A stretch of 64,000 nt of DNA from Streptomyces tendae. GTDB lineage: Bacteria; Actinomycetota; Actinomycetes; Streptomycetales; Streptomycetaceae. Location of the stretch: assembly GCF_008632955.1 (NCBI RefSeq), contig NZ_CP043959.1, positions 6,696,001 through 6,760,000 on the forward strand. The letters are read 5' to 3'. A model generated the notes under the pieces. It was given only the letters and a program-made list of their open reading frames with translations, was not told the origin of the DNA and searched no databases. The translations under genes were made by a program, and so were the position numbers. This document shows, one piece after another, positions 45,561 through 54,823 of this stretch. How positions within the stretch are numbered: the first letter of the stretch is position 1; each line of letters begins with the position of its first letter.

Positions 45561-46460
45561 TCAGCTCCAGGTGGTGCCCGTCAGGCGCTCGTACGCCTCC
45601 ACGTACTTCGCCCGCGTGGCGTCCACGACCTGCTGCGGCAGCGGCGGCGGGGGCTGCTCGCTCTTGCGGTCCCAGCCCGACTCGGCCGAGGTGAGCCAGT
45701 CCCGCACGAACTGCTTGTCGTACGACGCCTGCGCGCGCCCCGGCTCCCACTGCTCGGCCGGCCAGAAGCGGGACGAGTCCGGGGTGAGTACCTCGTCGGC
45801 GATGACCAGCTTCTCCCCGTCGAAACCGAACTCGAACTTGGTGTCCGCGAGGATGATGCCCCGGTCCCGGGCGATGTCGCGGGCGCGGGAGTAGGCCGCG
45901 AGGGTCGCCTGGCGCAGCTGGGCGGCGGTCTCCGCGCCGACCTGGCGGGCGACCTCCTCGTAGGAGACGTTCTCGTCGTGCTCGCCGACGGCCGCCTTGG
46001 TGGCCGGGGTGAAGATCGGTGCGGGCAGCTCGGAGCCGTCGACCAGGCCGTGGGGCAGGGCCAGCCCGCAGACCGTCCGGGTCTCGTTGTACTCGGCGAG
46101 ACCCGAGCCCGTCAGGTAGCCGCGGGCCACGCACTCCACCGGGACCATGTTCAGCGACTTGCACACCAGGGTGCGGCCCGCCCAGTCGGCGGGGGCGCCG
46201 TCGGGGAGCTCGGTGCTCAGCACATGGTTGGGCAGCAGGTCGGCGAGCTGGTCGAACCACCACAGCGAGAGCTGGGTGAGCACCCGGCCCTTGTCCGGGA
46301 TCTCGGTCGGCAGGACCCAGTCGTAGGCGGAGATGCGGTCGCTGGCGACCATCACGAGGTCGCCCGCCTCGTTCCGGTACAGCTCGCGCACCTTGCCGGT
46401 GTGCAGATGCACCAGGCCCGGAACCTGGATCGGTTCGGGCTTGTCGACGAATCCGGACAC
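45561..46460 (-). CDS. purC: Phosphoribosylaminoimidazole-succinocarboxamide synthase
   Basis: 299 aa, GTG 46460 with GGAGG ~5 nt upstream. It ligates aspartate to CAIR giving SAICAR (step 7). Family blocks: LHTGKVRELYR, VASDRISAYDWVLPTEIPDKG, VECVARGYLTGSG and ADTKFEFGF, near the C-terminus DEVLTPDSSRFWP. Long eukaryote/yeast-like form typical of actinobacteria. Not in an operon with other pur genes here. Confidence 0.96.
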   Translation of the reverse strand: MSGFVDKPEPIQVPGLVHLHTGKVRELYRNEAGDLVMVASDRISAYDWVLPTEIPDKGRVLTQLSLWWFDQLADLLPNHVLSTELPDGAPADWAGRTLVCKSLNMVPVECVARGYLTGSGLAEYNETRTVCGLALPHGLVDGSELPAPIFTPATKAAVGEHDENVSYEEVARQVGAETAAQLRQATLAAYSRARDIARDRGIILADTKFEFGFDGEKLVIADEVLTPDSSRFWPAEQWEPGRAQASYDKQFVRDWLTSAESGWDRKSEQPPPPLPQQVVDATRAKYVEAYERLTGTTWS

Positions 46461-46661
46461 GGTTCCTCCGCGTGATCGAACAGAAGGGACGCCCGCAGCG
46501 CTCCCGTTCCCGCGGGCTCCTTGAGGGGGGTGGCGGGAGGGGCAGGGCGATACGTCGATTCTCCCGTATGTGGGGACGGAGCGAAGGTCGGGGTGGTGCG
46601 GGGAGGGGCCGGCGGAGCGGTGGAGGCGGCGGGAGCCGGCCCCCCGGGGCCCGCGCTCCGC

Positions 46662-48062
46662 TCAGGCCCGTTTGCAGATGCGGTCGAGGAGATTGGCGGT
46701 GGCGCGCTGGACGCGGGGGTCGGTGTGCCCCGGGCGGTCCAGGGCCGGGGACCAGGCGAGCGTGCCGGAGGCGAAGACCCAGGCGCCGGACGGTGCCCGG
46801 TACAGGGAGGTCTCCTGGTGGCGCCGGGCGCCCTGCCGGTCGCCGTAGGAGGAGTGCGCGAGCAGCACCCGTTCCTCGTGGTCGGGCAGCGGGGTGCGCG
46901 GGTAGTAGCGGTCGGCGCCGCCCGCGACCATGCCGTCCAGGGCGTCGCCCTCGTGCGCACCGGTCGACTCCCACATCCAGTGGTCGCTGTTGCGGACGAT
47001 CAGCGGCCGGGGCCGCGGGACCCGGCCCGCGTACTGGATGCCGAGCAGCTGCTGCTCCGCGCGGTCGTGCTCCCGCCACAGCCCGGGCCCGTGCTGCCCG
47101 CGGCGCCGGCCGCAGGTGACCAGGCGGTCCGGGCCGGACGGGGCGGGGGCGAGCTCCACCTGCCGGTGCAGGGTGCGGGCGGACAGGAACACCAGGGACG
47201 TGCCGTGCTCCCGGGCGCCCTCCACGGCGCTGCGCATCTCCGTGGTCCAGTACTCGTCGTGGCCGGGGAAGACCAGGCCCCGGTAACGGGCGGGGTCGAT
47301 CCGGCCGGCGTGCAGGTCGCGGGCGTCGGCGTAGGCGAGGTCGTAGCCGTAGCGCTCCGCCCAGCGGATGACGTCGTAGGCGTGTCCGGCCTGCGGCGGG
47401 AGTCCGTCGCCCGCGTAGGGGCGGTCGAAGGACACGGTCGTGACCGCGTCGGTCCCGTCGGGCGGGCGGCCGTGGTCGTCGTGGCCGGGGGCGAGGCTCG
47501 CGCCGGGGTCCGCCGCCGGGTAGGGGTTGTACGCCTGCCAGGTGATGTCCGGCAGCACGAGCAGCAGGTCGGCCGCCCGGTCGTCGCGCACGGTGAACGG
47601 GATGTGCGCGCGGTGGCGGCCGTCGGCCGTGGTGAGCACGGCGACGTACGCGCCGACGTTCCAGTACGACGGCACCGCCAGCCGCCAGGACAGCCACCAG
47701 TGGTGGCAGGCGACGGTGCGCCCGGCGGTGAGCGGCGGGAGCTGGGCCAGGCCGGGGAGGAGAGGGCTGGAGGTCGTCGCGGTCCCGCCGTGGCCGTCGT
47801 GGTGACCGATGCGGTGGACGTCGATCCGGAACGGGCGGGGCGGTTCGACGGTGACGTGGAAGTCGATCGACTCGCCGGGGGCGACGGCGCCGGTGGAGGT
47901 GAAGCCCTCGATGTGGCCGTCCGTCACTTCCCCGGGGGCGGATGCCGGCGAGCGGCGCGTGCCGGTCTCGGAGGAACTCAGCCACGGGAGGGTGACGGGT
48001 GCGAAGGCGTCGCCGCCGTCCGGTGCCGGCGTCCCCGCGTGGCGCTTGCGCTCCGGCCTCAT
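46662..48062 (-). CDS. N,N-dimethylformamidase large-subunit-like protein
   Basis: 466 aa from ATG 48062 (GGGGAC 5 nt upstream; the frame is open to 48128). The fold resembles the C-terminal part of N,N-dimethylformamidase beta: a beta-sandwich (~60-180), then a glutaminase/ThuA-like domain with WQAYNPYP, FPGHDEYWT (catalytic-region His-Asp-Glu) and NSDHWMWEST. In DMF-degrading bacteria this enzyme releases dimethylamine; the small alpha subunit is not visible next door, so the natural substrate here is unknown. No signal peptide is convincing. Confidence 0.72.
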   Translation of the reverse strand: MRPERKRHAGTPAPDGGDAFAPVTLPWLSSSETGTRRSPASAPGEVTDGHIEGFTSTGAVAPGESIDFHVTVEPPRPFRIDVHRIGHHDGHGGTATTSSPLLPGLAQLPPLTAGRTVACHHWWLSWRLAVPSYWNVGAYVAVLTTADGRHRAHIPFTVRDDRAADLLLVLPDITWQAYNPYPAADPGASLAPGHDDHGRPPDGTDAVTTVSFDRPYAGDGLPPQAGHAYDVIRWAERYGYDLAYADARDLHAGRIDPARYRGLVFPGHDEYWTTEMRSAVEGAREHGTSLVFLSARTLHRQVELAPAPSGPDRLVTCGRRRGQHGPGLWREHDRAEQQLLGIQYAGRVPRPRPLIVRNSDHWMWESTGAHEGDALDGMVAGGADRYYPRTPLPDHEERVLLAHSSYGDRQGARRHQETSLYRAPSGAWVFASGTLAWSPALDRPGHTDPRVQRATANLLDRICKRA

Positions 48063-48171
48063 GACCGTCCCCCTCCCCCAAGCGTGAACGTGCCCCCAGC
48101 ACATCACATACGGCACGCGCCCGGTCACCGTTCGTTGTGAATCGGTGAGAGGTGAGGGACCGGACTCCGGA

Positions 48172-49914
48172 TCAGACGAGGCGTACGGGCTTCTCGGCGC
48201 GTATGCCCTGGCGGGTCAGCCATCCCTCCAGGGCCGCGGGATCGCCCTCCTCGATCAGACTCAGCACCCGGGGCGGGAGATCGGTGGCGCGGGCGCCGCC
48301 GACGAGGAGCGTGGGCCCGTCGAGCCAGTCGAGTCCGGGCGCGGCCCCCACGGTGTCCATCGCCGCGCAGCAGACCATCGCCGTGATGTGGTCCGTGAGC
48401 AGCTCCCGTCCGGTGCGGGGCGGCTGCAGCGGGAAGAGGGGGAGCGCGCCGTCGTCGCGGACGGGGTCGGGGTCGGACACCGCGGTGCTGGGAGAGGCGG
48501 GGGCCGCTACGGCCTCCTCGCGGGCCAGTTCCGCGGTGAGCCGGGCCGCGAGGGCGGCGCCGTGGGCGGTGCCGCCGGCCAGGTCGTCCTCCTCGTCGGG
48601 GACGGGCGGAAGGGCGGCACGGGTGACGTCCGGCGGGGTGGCCAGGTGGGCCAGGACCCTGGCGAGGGTGGGGCCGTCGGGGGCCTGCGGCTCGTCGGCC
48701 GAGGGCGGTACGCCGAGGGCGTCGAGTATCCGGTGGAGGCGGGCGGCGTCGGTGCGCCACTTCCGGTCGACGACCTCCTCCGGGTAGTCGCCCCAGTGGA
48801 CCGGCGACCAGTCGGGGCCGGTCCGGGCCGGGCCTCCGTGGAAGAGGCGGGCGGCGAGCAGGGATGTGGCCTCGTCGACCGCGCCGGGTTCCTCGAGGAG
48901 GTCGCAGGCGGGACGCTCACCGAGGCGGGAGGCGAAGCCCTCGGCCAGCCGGTCCCGCCGGGACAGCTCGGTGAGGGCGGCGACCACGCCCGCGTTGAGC
49001 CGCGAGGGCCAGCGGCCCATCCGCCAGGCGGGCAGCGCCACCCGGGTCAGCAGCCGGTCCCAGCCCGCGTACGCCAGGCCCACCTGCTCCTGGGCGACGA
49101 TCCGCAGGCCGTAGTCCACGGCCTTGGCGCGGTCGGCGGCGGCCGCGGCGACCCCGCGCTCCATCTCGGCCGCGTGCACCCGGCTGCCGTGCAGCATCAG
49201 GCGGACGATCCAGCCGACGCCGCCGAGCACCGCGCGGTGCACCGGCCCGCGGCCCGGCGCCGACGCCACGGCCGCCGCCGCGTCCAGACCGCGTACGAAG
49301 CGCCGGGCGGCGGCTATGTCGGGGTGGGCCGACGGGCCAGTACCGGCGACGACCGGGGCGAGGAGCGCGCGCAGCTCGGCCACCCGCATCCACCACAGGA
49401 ACGGCGAGCCGATGACCAGCACGGGTGCGGCGGGTGCGCGGCGGGCGGGCCGGCCCGCTTGCGCCACGTCGTGGTGCTCCTCGGGCGGCTGGGGGCCGTG
49501 CGCCGGGTGGGTGCGGTCCTCCAGCCAGCTGTCGCAGTCGGGGGTGAGCGCTATCGCGGACGGCGCGGGGACACCGAGGCGGTCGGCGAGGTCCCGCACC
49601 ATGCGGTACAGGTCCGGGGCGGCCTTCTCGGCGATCGGCACGGTGGGGCTCACGGCGGGCCGGGCGCGGGCGACGACCAGGGCGACACCGGCGGCGAGCA
49701 GCAGAACGAGGACCGCGACGGGGTGAGGATCCGGCGGCGAGGTCCCAGCCGGGGCCGGCAGATGGCCCGTGGACCCGCCGACCAGCAGGATCACGGCGGC
49801 GGCGGCCGGCAGCAGGGCTACGGCCAGGGCCCGGCTGCGGATGCGCAGCACGGCCAGTGCCCGGGAGCGCGCGCTCCGAGCGTCCGCGTCTCTGCCCACT
49901 CCGCTCGCGGTCAT
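48172..49914 (-). CDS. M48-like membrane protein lacking the zinc motif
   Basis: 580 aa, ATG 49914 with GAGG upstream. Two transmembrane helices (~30-46 and ~66-83) are followed by a segment that parallels HtpX/M48 proteases (YRMVRDLADRLGVPAPSAIA; LVIGSPFLWWMRVAELRALL). Where M48 has the HELGH zinc site, the sequence reads APVVAGTGPSA, and no other HExxH occurs. The C-terminal ~250 residues are of unknown fold with RTGPDWSPVHWGDYPEEVVD and an end block ALEGWLTRQGIRAEKPVRLV. It may be a pseudo-protease with scaffold or inhibitor role. Confidence 0.68.
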   Translation of the reverse strand: MTASGVGRDADARSARSRALAVLRIRSRALAVALLPAAAAVILLVGGSTGHLPAPAGTSPPDPHPVAVLVLLLAAGVALVVARARPAVSPTVPIAEKAAPDLYRMVRDLADRLGVPAPSAIALTPDCDSWLEDRTHPAHGPQPPEEHHDVAQAGRPARRAPAAPVLVIGSPFLWWMRVAELRALLAPVVAGTGPSAHPDIAAARRFVRGLDAAAAVASAPGRGPVHRAVLGGVGWIVRLMLHGSRVHAAEMERGVAAAAADRAKAVDYGLRIVAQEQVGLAYAGWDRLLTRVALPAWRMGRWPSRLNAGVVAALTELSRRDRLAEGFASRLGERPACDLLEEPGAVDEATSLLAARLFHGGPARTGPDWSPVHWGDYPEEVVDRKWRTDAARLHRILDALGVPPSADEPQAPDGPTLARVLAHLATPPDVTRAALPPVPDEEDDLAGGTAHGAALAARLTAELAREEAVAAPASPSTAVSDPDPVRDDGALPLFPLQPPRTGRELLTDHITAMVCCAAMDTVGAAPGLDWLDGPTLLVGGARATDLPPRVLSLIEEGDPAALEGWLTRQGIRAEKPVRLV

Positions 49915-50335
49915 GGTGCGGCCTCACCCCCTCCCTGCGCCTGACGCTGTCCTGGCGTTGCCCATGCCCCCACTGTGGCACCCGCCACTGACATCGCAAT
50001 GCCGGTGGGCCAAGTGCCGGAACGCTTGCGCGGCACCCTAGTTGGGGTCCCGTCCCCCGTCAGCCGGATGGCACATCGCTCACTCGATGGAATGGCTTTG
50101 GGGAGAGGTGGTCGACGGACGGCAAGGGTCAGGCCCCGGATCCTGGGGGATCCGGGGCCTGTGAGGTTCGTCGGTACGGGCGGGGCGGTACGGGCGGTCC
50201 GGGAGCTCGCCACGGGCGGCCGGTCCGGCAGCCGGCCACGGCGGGCGGTCCTGAGGCTCGCCGGGGGTGCGAGAGCCTGGTCGCTTAGGGCTCCGGCCCC
50301 GTCAGGCCTCCTGGGCCGCGAGGGCCCCGGTCCCG
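49915..50335. other. Intergenic region with terminator and duplicated purD end
   Basis: 421 bp between purD (its stop at 50336) and the M48-like gene start, both on the minus strand. No gene that I trust. It contains a perfect terminator (50130-50161), a duplicated segment of the purD 3' end (50298-50319) and GC-rich repeats in between. Confidence 0.6.
50130..50161. terminator. Perfect hairpin terminator downstream of purD
   Basis: CAGGCCCCGGATCC / GGATCCGGGGCCTG, 14-bp perfect arms, 4-nt loop (TGGG). Confidence 0.85.
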
Positions 50336-50353
50336 TCAGGCCTCCTGGGCCGC
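50298..50353. repeat. Direct duplication of the purD 3' end
   Basis: The 22-bp string cccgtcaggcctcctgggcc plus gc occurs at 50298-50319 and again at 50332-50353 (period 34). The second copy contains the purD stop codon and its last codons (AAQEA, stop). The first lies just downstream, as a relic of a short tandem duplication. Confidence 0.75.
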
Positions 50354-51589
50354 CTTCGCCGCGATGTCCGTCCGGTGCTGGGAGCCGTCGAGGCCGATGC
50401 GGGCCACCGCACGGTAGGCGCGGTCGCGGGCCTCGGTGAGGTCCTTGCCGGTCGCCGTCACGGACAGCACGCGCCCGCCCGCGCTGACGACCGCGCCGCC
50501 CTCCCGCCGGGTCCCGGCGTGCAGCACGTAGGCGTGCGGGGCGTCCTGGGCGGCGACCTCGTCGAGGCCCGTGATCGGGTCACCGGTGCGCGGGGTGCCG
50601 GGGTAGTTGTGCGAGGCGACGACCACGGTGACCGCGGCCTCGTCGCTCCACCGCGTCGGCTCCAGGTGGGCGAGGTTGCCGGTGGCGGCGGCCATCAGCA
50701 GCCCCGCGAGCGGGGTCTTCAGCCGGGCCAGCACGACCTGGGTCTCGGGGTCGCCGAACCTGGCGTTGAACTCGATCACGCGGACACCGCGCGAGGTGAT
50801 CGCCAGACCGGCGTAGAGCAGACCGGAGAACGGCGTGCCGCGGCGCCGCATCTCGTCCACGGTCGGCTGAAGCACCGTCTCCATGACCTCGTCGACCAGC
50901 TTGGGGTCGGCCCACGGCAGCGGGGAGTACGCCCCCATGCCGCCGGTGTTCGGGCCCTCGTCGCCGTCCAGGGCGCGCTTGAAGTCCTGGGCGGGCTGGA
51001 GGGGCACGACGGTCTCGCCGTCGGTCACGGCGAAGAGGGAGACCTCGGGGCCGTCGAGGAACTCCTCGACGACCACACGCTCGCAGCCGGCCGCGTGCGC
51101 ACGGGCCGCCTCGACGTCGTCGGTGACGACGACGCCCTTGCCGGCCGCGAGCCCGTCGTCCTTGACGACATAGGGGGGACCGAACGCGCCGAGGGCCGCG
51201 TCGACCTCGTCCGGGGTGGCGCACACGTAGGAGCGGGCGGTGGGCACGCCGGCCGCCGCCATGACGTCCTTCGCGAAGGCCTTGGAGCCCTCGAGCCGCG
51301 CGGCCTCCTTGGAGGGGCCGAAAACGGGGATGCCCGCCTCGCGCACGGCGTCGGCGACACCGGCGACCAGGGGCGCCTCGGGGCCGACCACCACGAGGTC
51401 CGCGCCGAGCCGCAGGGCCAGCGCGGACACGGCGGCGCCGTCGAGGGCGTCGACCTGGTGCAGCTCGGCGACCTCGGCGATGCCGGCGTTGCCGGGCGCG
51501 CAGTGCAGCGCGGTGACATCGGGGTCGAGGGACAGGGAGTGGCACAGGGCGTGTTCGCGGGCGCCGCTTCCGATGACGAGGACCTTCAC
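50336..51589 (-). CDS. purD: Phosphoribosylamine-glycine ligase
   Basis: 417 aa, GTG 51589. It joins glycine to phosphoribosylamine (step 2). N domain MKVLVIGSGAREHALCHSL; PGNAG near residue 32; ATP-grasp core with YVVKDDGLAAGKGVVV and GPNTGGMGAYSP, then EFNARFGDPETQ (metal site). Full-length and intact. Upstream neighbour is dnaX on the same strand, 135 bp away. Confidence 0.97.
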   Translation of the reverse strand: MKVLVIGSGAREHALCHSLSLDPDVTALHCAPGNAGIAEVAELHQVDALDGAAVSALALRLGADLVVVGPEAPLVAGVADAVREAGIPVFGPSKEAARLEGSKAFAKDVMAAAGVPTARSYVCATPDEVDAALGAFGPPYVVKDDGLAAGKGVVVTDDVEAARAHAAGCERVVVEEFLDGPEVSLFAVTDGETVVPLQPAQDFKRALDGDEGPNTGGMGAYSPLPWADPKLVDEVMETVLQPTVDEMRRRGTPFSGLLYAGLAITSRGVRVIEFNARFGDPETQVVLARLKTPLAGLLMAAATGNLAHLEPTRWSDEAAVTVVVASHNYPGTPRTGDPITGLDEVAAQDAPHAYVLHAGTRREGGAVVSAGGRVLSVTATGKDLTEARDRAYRAVARIGLDGSQHRTDIAAKAAQEA

Positions 51590-51724
51590 GGGGGTCAGCC
51601 TAACGGCAGCGGACGTATGCCCTTTGTGCGGGCTTCCGAAGGGACGGGGAGGCGGCGCTTGTGCGTTCCTCCAACGACGAGGCCCGGGGCCGCCGCGGCC
51701 GCCCGCCCGCGCGGAGGGGCGCCG

Positions 51725-53962
51725 CTACTCGTTGGTGAACTCCTCGACGACCGTCGCGCCCAGCTCGCGGACCAGCAGTTCCCTACCGGACAGGGCGGAT
51801 TCGTTCAGGTCGGGGTCGTCGTCCTCCGGGATGTCGTCCTCGGGGGAGACGGGAGGGGGTTCCGGGGCGGACGGCCGGGGCGCGGGCGCCGGGGCGGGGC
51901 CGGACGCGGACGCCGGTGGAGCGGCCGAGGGCGGTGCGGGGGCGGACGGGGCACCCGCCGAAGGGGCGGAGGGCCGACGGCCGTCGCCGCCTCCGTAACC
52001 GCCGCCACCGCCGCCGCTGCGGCCGCCGGGCGGTCCCGCGGGGGCGGGGACGCCCGAGCCACCGCCGGACGGGTCGACGACCGCCTCGATCTTCCACTGC
52101 ACGTTGAACTGCTCGGCCAGCGCCTGGCGCAGCACGTCCTCGCTGCCGCTGCTGAGGAAGTTGTCCCGGGCGCCCGCGTTCACGAAGCCGATCTGGAGGG
52201 TCGTGCCGTCGAAGCCGGTCACCTGGGCGTTCTGGCTGAGCAGGATCCAGGTGAAGCGGCGGCGGTTCTTGACCGTCTCCAGGATGTTCGGCCAGAGCAT
52301 GCGGGGGTCGAGGCCGCCACCGCCGCCCGAGGGCGCGGGCGACGGCGCCGCCGGCTGGGCCTGCGGGGCGGGTGCGGGGGCAGCGGCGGGGGCTGCCGCC
52401 GGGGGCCTGCTTCCGCTGCCCGCCGGGGCGGCCGTGGGCCACCCGCCGGGACGCCGGGCCGCGCCGCCGCCGGCGGGGGAGGCGGTGGGCCAGGCACCGG
52501 GGGCGGGTGCGGACGGCGCGGCATCCGGTGCGGGGCCTGCCGGGGGGCCGGAGGGGGCCGGGGCCGGAGGCGGGGTCTGCGCGGCCGGAGGAGCGGCCGG
52601 GGCCGGAGCCTGGGCGGGCGGAGGCGTGGGGGCCGCCGGGGCGGCGGGGGCGGGTCCCTGGGCCCGTACGGCGGCCCGGGCGGCGGCGGGACCGCCCCCC
52701 GGCTCGACAGCGGGTGCGGGCGCCTGAGCCGCTGCTCCGTGCGCCTCCGGACCGGGGACGTACCCCATCGCGGGCGCGGCGGCCACCGCGCCCGGGGAGA
52801 ACTGCACGCCGCGCTCGATGCGGTCCAGCCGCGCCATGAGCGAGCGCTCGTCGCCGTACGCGGCGGGCAGCAGCACGCGCGCGCAGATCAGCTCCAGCTG
52901 GAGACGGGGCGAGGTGGCGCCGCGCATCTCGGTGAGGCCCTCGTTGACGATGTCGGCGGCACGGCTGAGCTCGGCGGGCCCGAAGGTGCCGGCCTGGGCC
53001 TGCATCCGCTCCAGGACGTCGGCGGGGGCGTCGATCAGGCCCTTGTCGGCGGCGTCGGGAACGGCGGCGAGGATGACCAGGTCGCGCAGCCGCTCCAGCA
53101 GGTCGGCGACGAACCTGCGCGGGTCGTTGCCCCCCTCGATCACCCGGTCGACGACCTCGAAGGCCGCCGCGCCGTCACCCGTGGCGAAGGCCTCGACGAC
53201 GGAGTCGAGCAGCGAGCCGTCGGTGTAGCCCAGCAGGGAGGTGGCCATGGCGTACGTCACGCCCTCCTCCCTCGCGCCGGCGAGCAGCTGGTCCATGACG
53301 GACATCGAGTCACGCACGGAGCCGGCGCCGGCGCGCACCACCAGCGGCAGCACGCCCTCCTCGACGGCCATGCCCTCCTTGTGGCACACCTCACCCAGGT
53401 ACTCCCGGAGGGTGCCGGGCGGGACGAGCCGGAAGGGGTAGTGGTGCGTCCGGGAGCGGATGGTCCCGATGACCTTCTCGGGCTCGGTGGTCGCGAAGAT
53501 GAACTTCAGATGCTCCGGCGGCTCCTCGACGACCTTGAGCAGCGCGTTGAAACCGGCCGACGTGACCATGTGGGCCTCGTCGATGATGTAGATCTTGTAG
53601 CGGCTGGACGCGGGCCCGAAGAACGCCTTCTCCCGCAGGTCACGGGCGTCGTCCACACCACCGTGGGAAGCGGCGTCGATCTCGATGACGTCGATCGAAC
53701 CGGGGCCGTTGCGCGCGAGGTCCTGGCACGACTGGCACTGACCGCACGGCGTGGGCGTGGGCCCCTGCTCGCAGTTCAGGCACCGGGCGAGGATGCGGGC
53801 GCTGGTCGTCTTGCCGCAGCCGCGGGGACCGCTGAACAGGTACGCGTGATTGACCCGGTTGTTCCGCAGCGCCTGCTGCAACGGGTCGGTGACATGCTCC
53901 TGCCCGATGACCTCGGCGAACGACTCCGGGCGATAGCGGCGGTACAGCGCGAGAGACGACAC
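51725..53962 (-). CDS. dnaX: DNA polymerase III subunit gamma/tau
   Basis: 745 aa from GTG 53962 (VSSLALYRRYRPESF). Clamp-loader AAA+ ATPase: Walker A SGPRGCGKTTSARILARCLN, zinc module with cysteines (CLNCEQGPTPTPCGQCQSC), Walker B IYIIDEAHMV and sensor 1 FATTEPEKV. After ~residue 385 comes a ~200-residue Pro/Ala-rich linker, then a tau-like domain (MLWPNILETVKNRRRFTWIL) and an acidic C-terminus. No Shine-Dalgarno is seen; a TAACCT hexamer ending 7 nt before the GTG could give a leaderless mRNA. No programmed-frameshift slippery run is obvious. Confidence 0.95.
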   Translation of the reverse strand: MSSLALYRRYRPESFAEVIGQEHVTDPLQQALRNNRVNHAYLFSGPRGCGKTTSARILARCLNCEQGPTPTPCGQCQSCQDLARNGPGSIDVIEIDAASHGGVDDARDLREKAFFGPASSRYKIYIIDEAHMVTSAGFNALLKVVEEPPEHLKFIFATTEPEKVIGTIRSRTHHYPFRLVPPGTLREYLGEVCHKEGMAVEEGVLPLVVRAGAGSVRDSMSVMDQLLAGAREEGVTYAMATSLLGYTDGSLLDSVVEAFATGDGAAAFEVVDRVIEGGNDPRRFVADLLERLRDLVILAAVPDAADKGLIDAPADVLERMQAQAGTFGPAELSRAADIVNEGLTEMRGATSPRLQLELICARVLLPAAYGDERSLMARLDRIERGVQFSPGAVAAAPAMGYVPGPEAHGAAAQAPAPAVEPGGGPAAARAAVRAQGPAPAAPAAPTPPPAQAPAPAAPPAAQTPPPAPAPSGPPAGPAPDAAPSAPAPGAWPTASPAGGGAARRPGGWPTAAPAGSGSRPPAAAPAAAPAPAPQAQPAAPSPAPSGGGGGLDPRMLWPNILETVKNRRRFTWILLSQNAQVTGFDGTTLQIGFVNAGARDNFLSSGSEDVLRQALAEQFNVQWKIEAVVDPSGGGSGVPAPAGPPGGRSGGGGGGYGGGDGRRPSAPSAGAPSAPAPPSAAPPASASGPAPAPAPRPSAPEPPPVSPEDDIPEDDDPDLNESALSGRELLVRELGATVVEEFTNE

Positions 53963-54018
53963 GCTTACGAGGTTATAGGCGCCCGCCGACAACCGGACCG
54001 GCCGCTCGGAACGCAAGC

Positions 54019-54104
54019 GCCCCCCACGCACCCGCCAGAGCCGACCTACCCTTGCTGCCTTCCGGCCCTGGGGGAGTTCAGTCAGATAGCGCCGCGTGAG
54101 GGGC
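54019..54104 (-). ncRNA. ffs: Signal recognition particle RNA (bacterial small type)
   Basis: Upstream of dnaX on the minus strand. Contains the conserved SRP domain IV loop (CCGGAAGGCAGCAAGGGTAG, at 54063-54044) inside a long hairpin whose ends GCCCCTCACGC and GCGTGGGGGGC pair. Length and position beside dnaX and tRNA-Ser are standard for actinobacteria. It binds Ffh. Confidence 0.9.
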
Positions 54105-54180
54105 TACGCAGAGGCTACCCCATGTCCCGGGCCCGGAACGAGTTCGCGAGCACTCCTCTCGGTCATGTAATGTTCCTGGC

Positions 54181-54268
54181 GGAGGATTCGCCTAGAGGCC
54201 TAGGGCGCACGCTTGGAAAGCGTGTTGGGGGCAACCCCTCACGAGTTCGAATCTCGTATCCTCCGCCA
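54181..54268 (+). tRNA. tRNA-Ser (GGA)
   Basis: Class II tRNA with a long variable arm (TTGGGGGCAACCCCTC). Acceptor GGAGGAT/ATCCTCC, anticodon loop TTGGAAA (GGA). The mature body ends at 54265 and CCA is encoded (54266-54268), unlike the other tRNAs here. Confidence 0.94.
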
Positions 54269-54287
54269 GTGCCTCACCGGGCACGAA

Positions 54288-54325
54288 GTCGAAGGGCCCC
54301 ACTGTTCGCAGTGGGGCCCTTCGAC
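54288..54325 (+). terminator. Terminator after tRNA-Ser
   Basis: 17-bp perfect arms (GTCGAAGGGCCCCACTG / CAGTGGGGCCCTTCGAC) closed by a TTCG tetraloop. Confidence 0.92.
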
Positions 54326-54416
54326 GTTGTCCGTCTCCGTTCCCGTGGAGCATGACCAGCGTCACAAGCACGGCGCGAGCCACGACCCCGCTCGGCACGG
54401 AGGCGCATACTGAGCC

Positions 54417-54641
54417 ATGACCAAGCCAGCGGTATCGAAACGCCATCTGCCCACCAGTCCCTTCAAGGCCCCGGTCGCACCGGCTGCCAAGCACTTCGCC
54501 CCGGGCGACCCGGTCACCCATGACGTGCACGGCCTCGGTCGGGTGGTCGACGTCGAGGACGGAGTCGCGGTGCTCGTGGATTTCGGCTCGGGGGCGCCCA
54601 TGAGGATCCTGAGCCCGTACGCCAAGATGACCAAGCTCTAG
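54417..54641 (+). CDS. Conserved small basic protein, SH3-like
   Basis: 74 aa, ATG 54417. A basic N-terminal tail (MTKPAVSKRHLPTSPFK) precedes a compact beta-rich part (FAPGDPVTHDVHGLGRVVDV .. VLVDFGSGAPMRI) reminiscent of CarD/KOW-type SH3 barrels that bind RNA polymerase or nucleic acid. That fold is my inference. The best GGAGG lies 13 nt upstream, which is far. Function unknown. Confidence 0.65.
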   Translation: MTKPAVSKRHLPTSPFKAPVAPAAKHFAPGDPVTHDVHGLGRVVDVEDGVAVLVDFGSGAPMRILSPYAKMTKL

Positions 54642-54823
54642 GGGCGCCGCATCCGGCCACCTCATGGCCGGCAGGCGTGATGCCGGACACATGGCGGCCC
54701 ACCCGCCGGCCGGGGCGGGGGCGGCAAGCAACGCGCGCGGAAAACTGCCCGAATGCGGCAGTGCGTTCGAGCAACGCGGGCGGTGATGATCACGGTGTCC
54801 ACCTCAGAACAGGAGGCACATTC

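Noticed and set aside
49911..50213. A 100-codon frame on the minus strand upstream of the purD end
   Set aside because: Overlaps the perfect terminator at 50130-50161 and has no ribosome site; composition is non-coding.
50267..54355. A 1362-codon open frame on the plus strand
   Set aside because: Antisense to purD and dnaX and running through SRP RNA and tRNA-Ser; low-complexity Gly/Arg composition.
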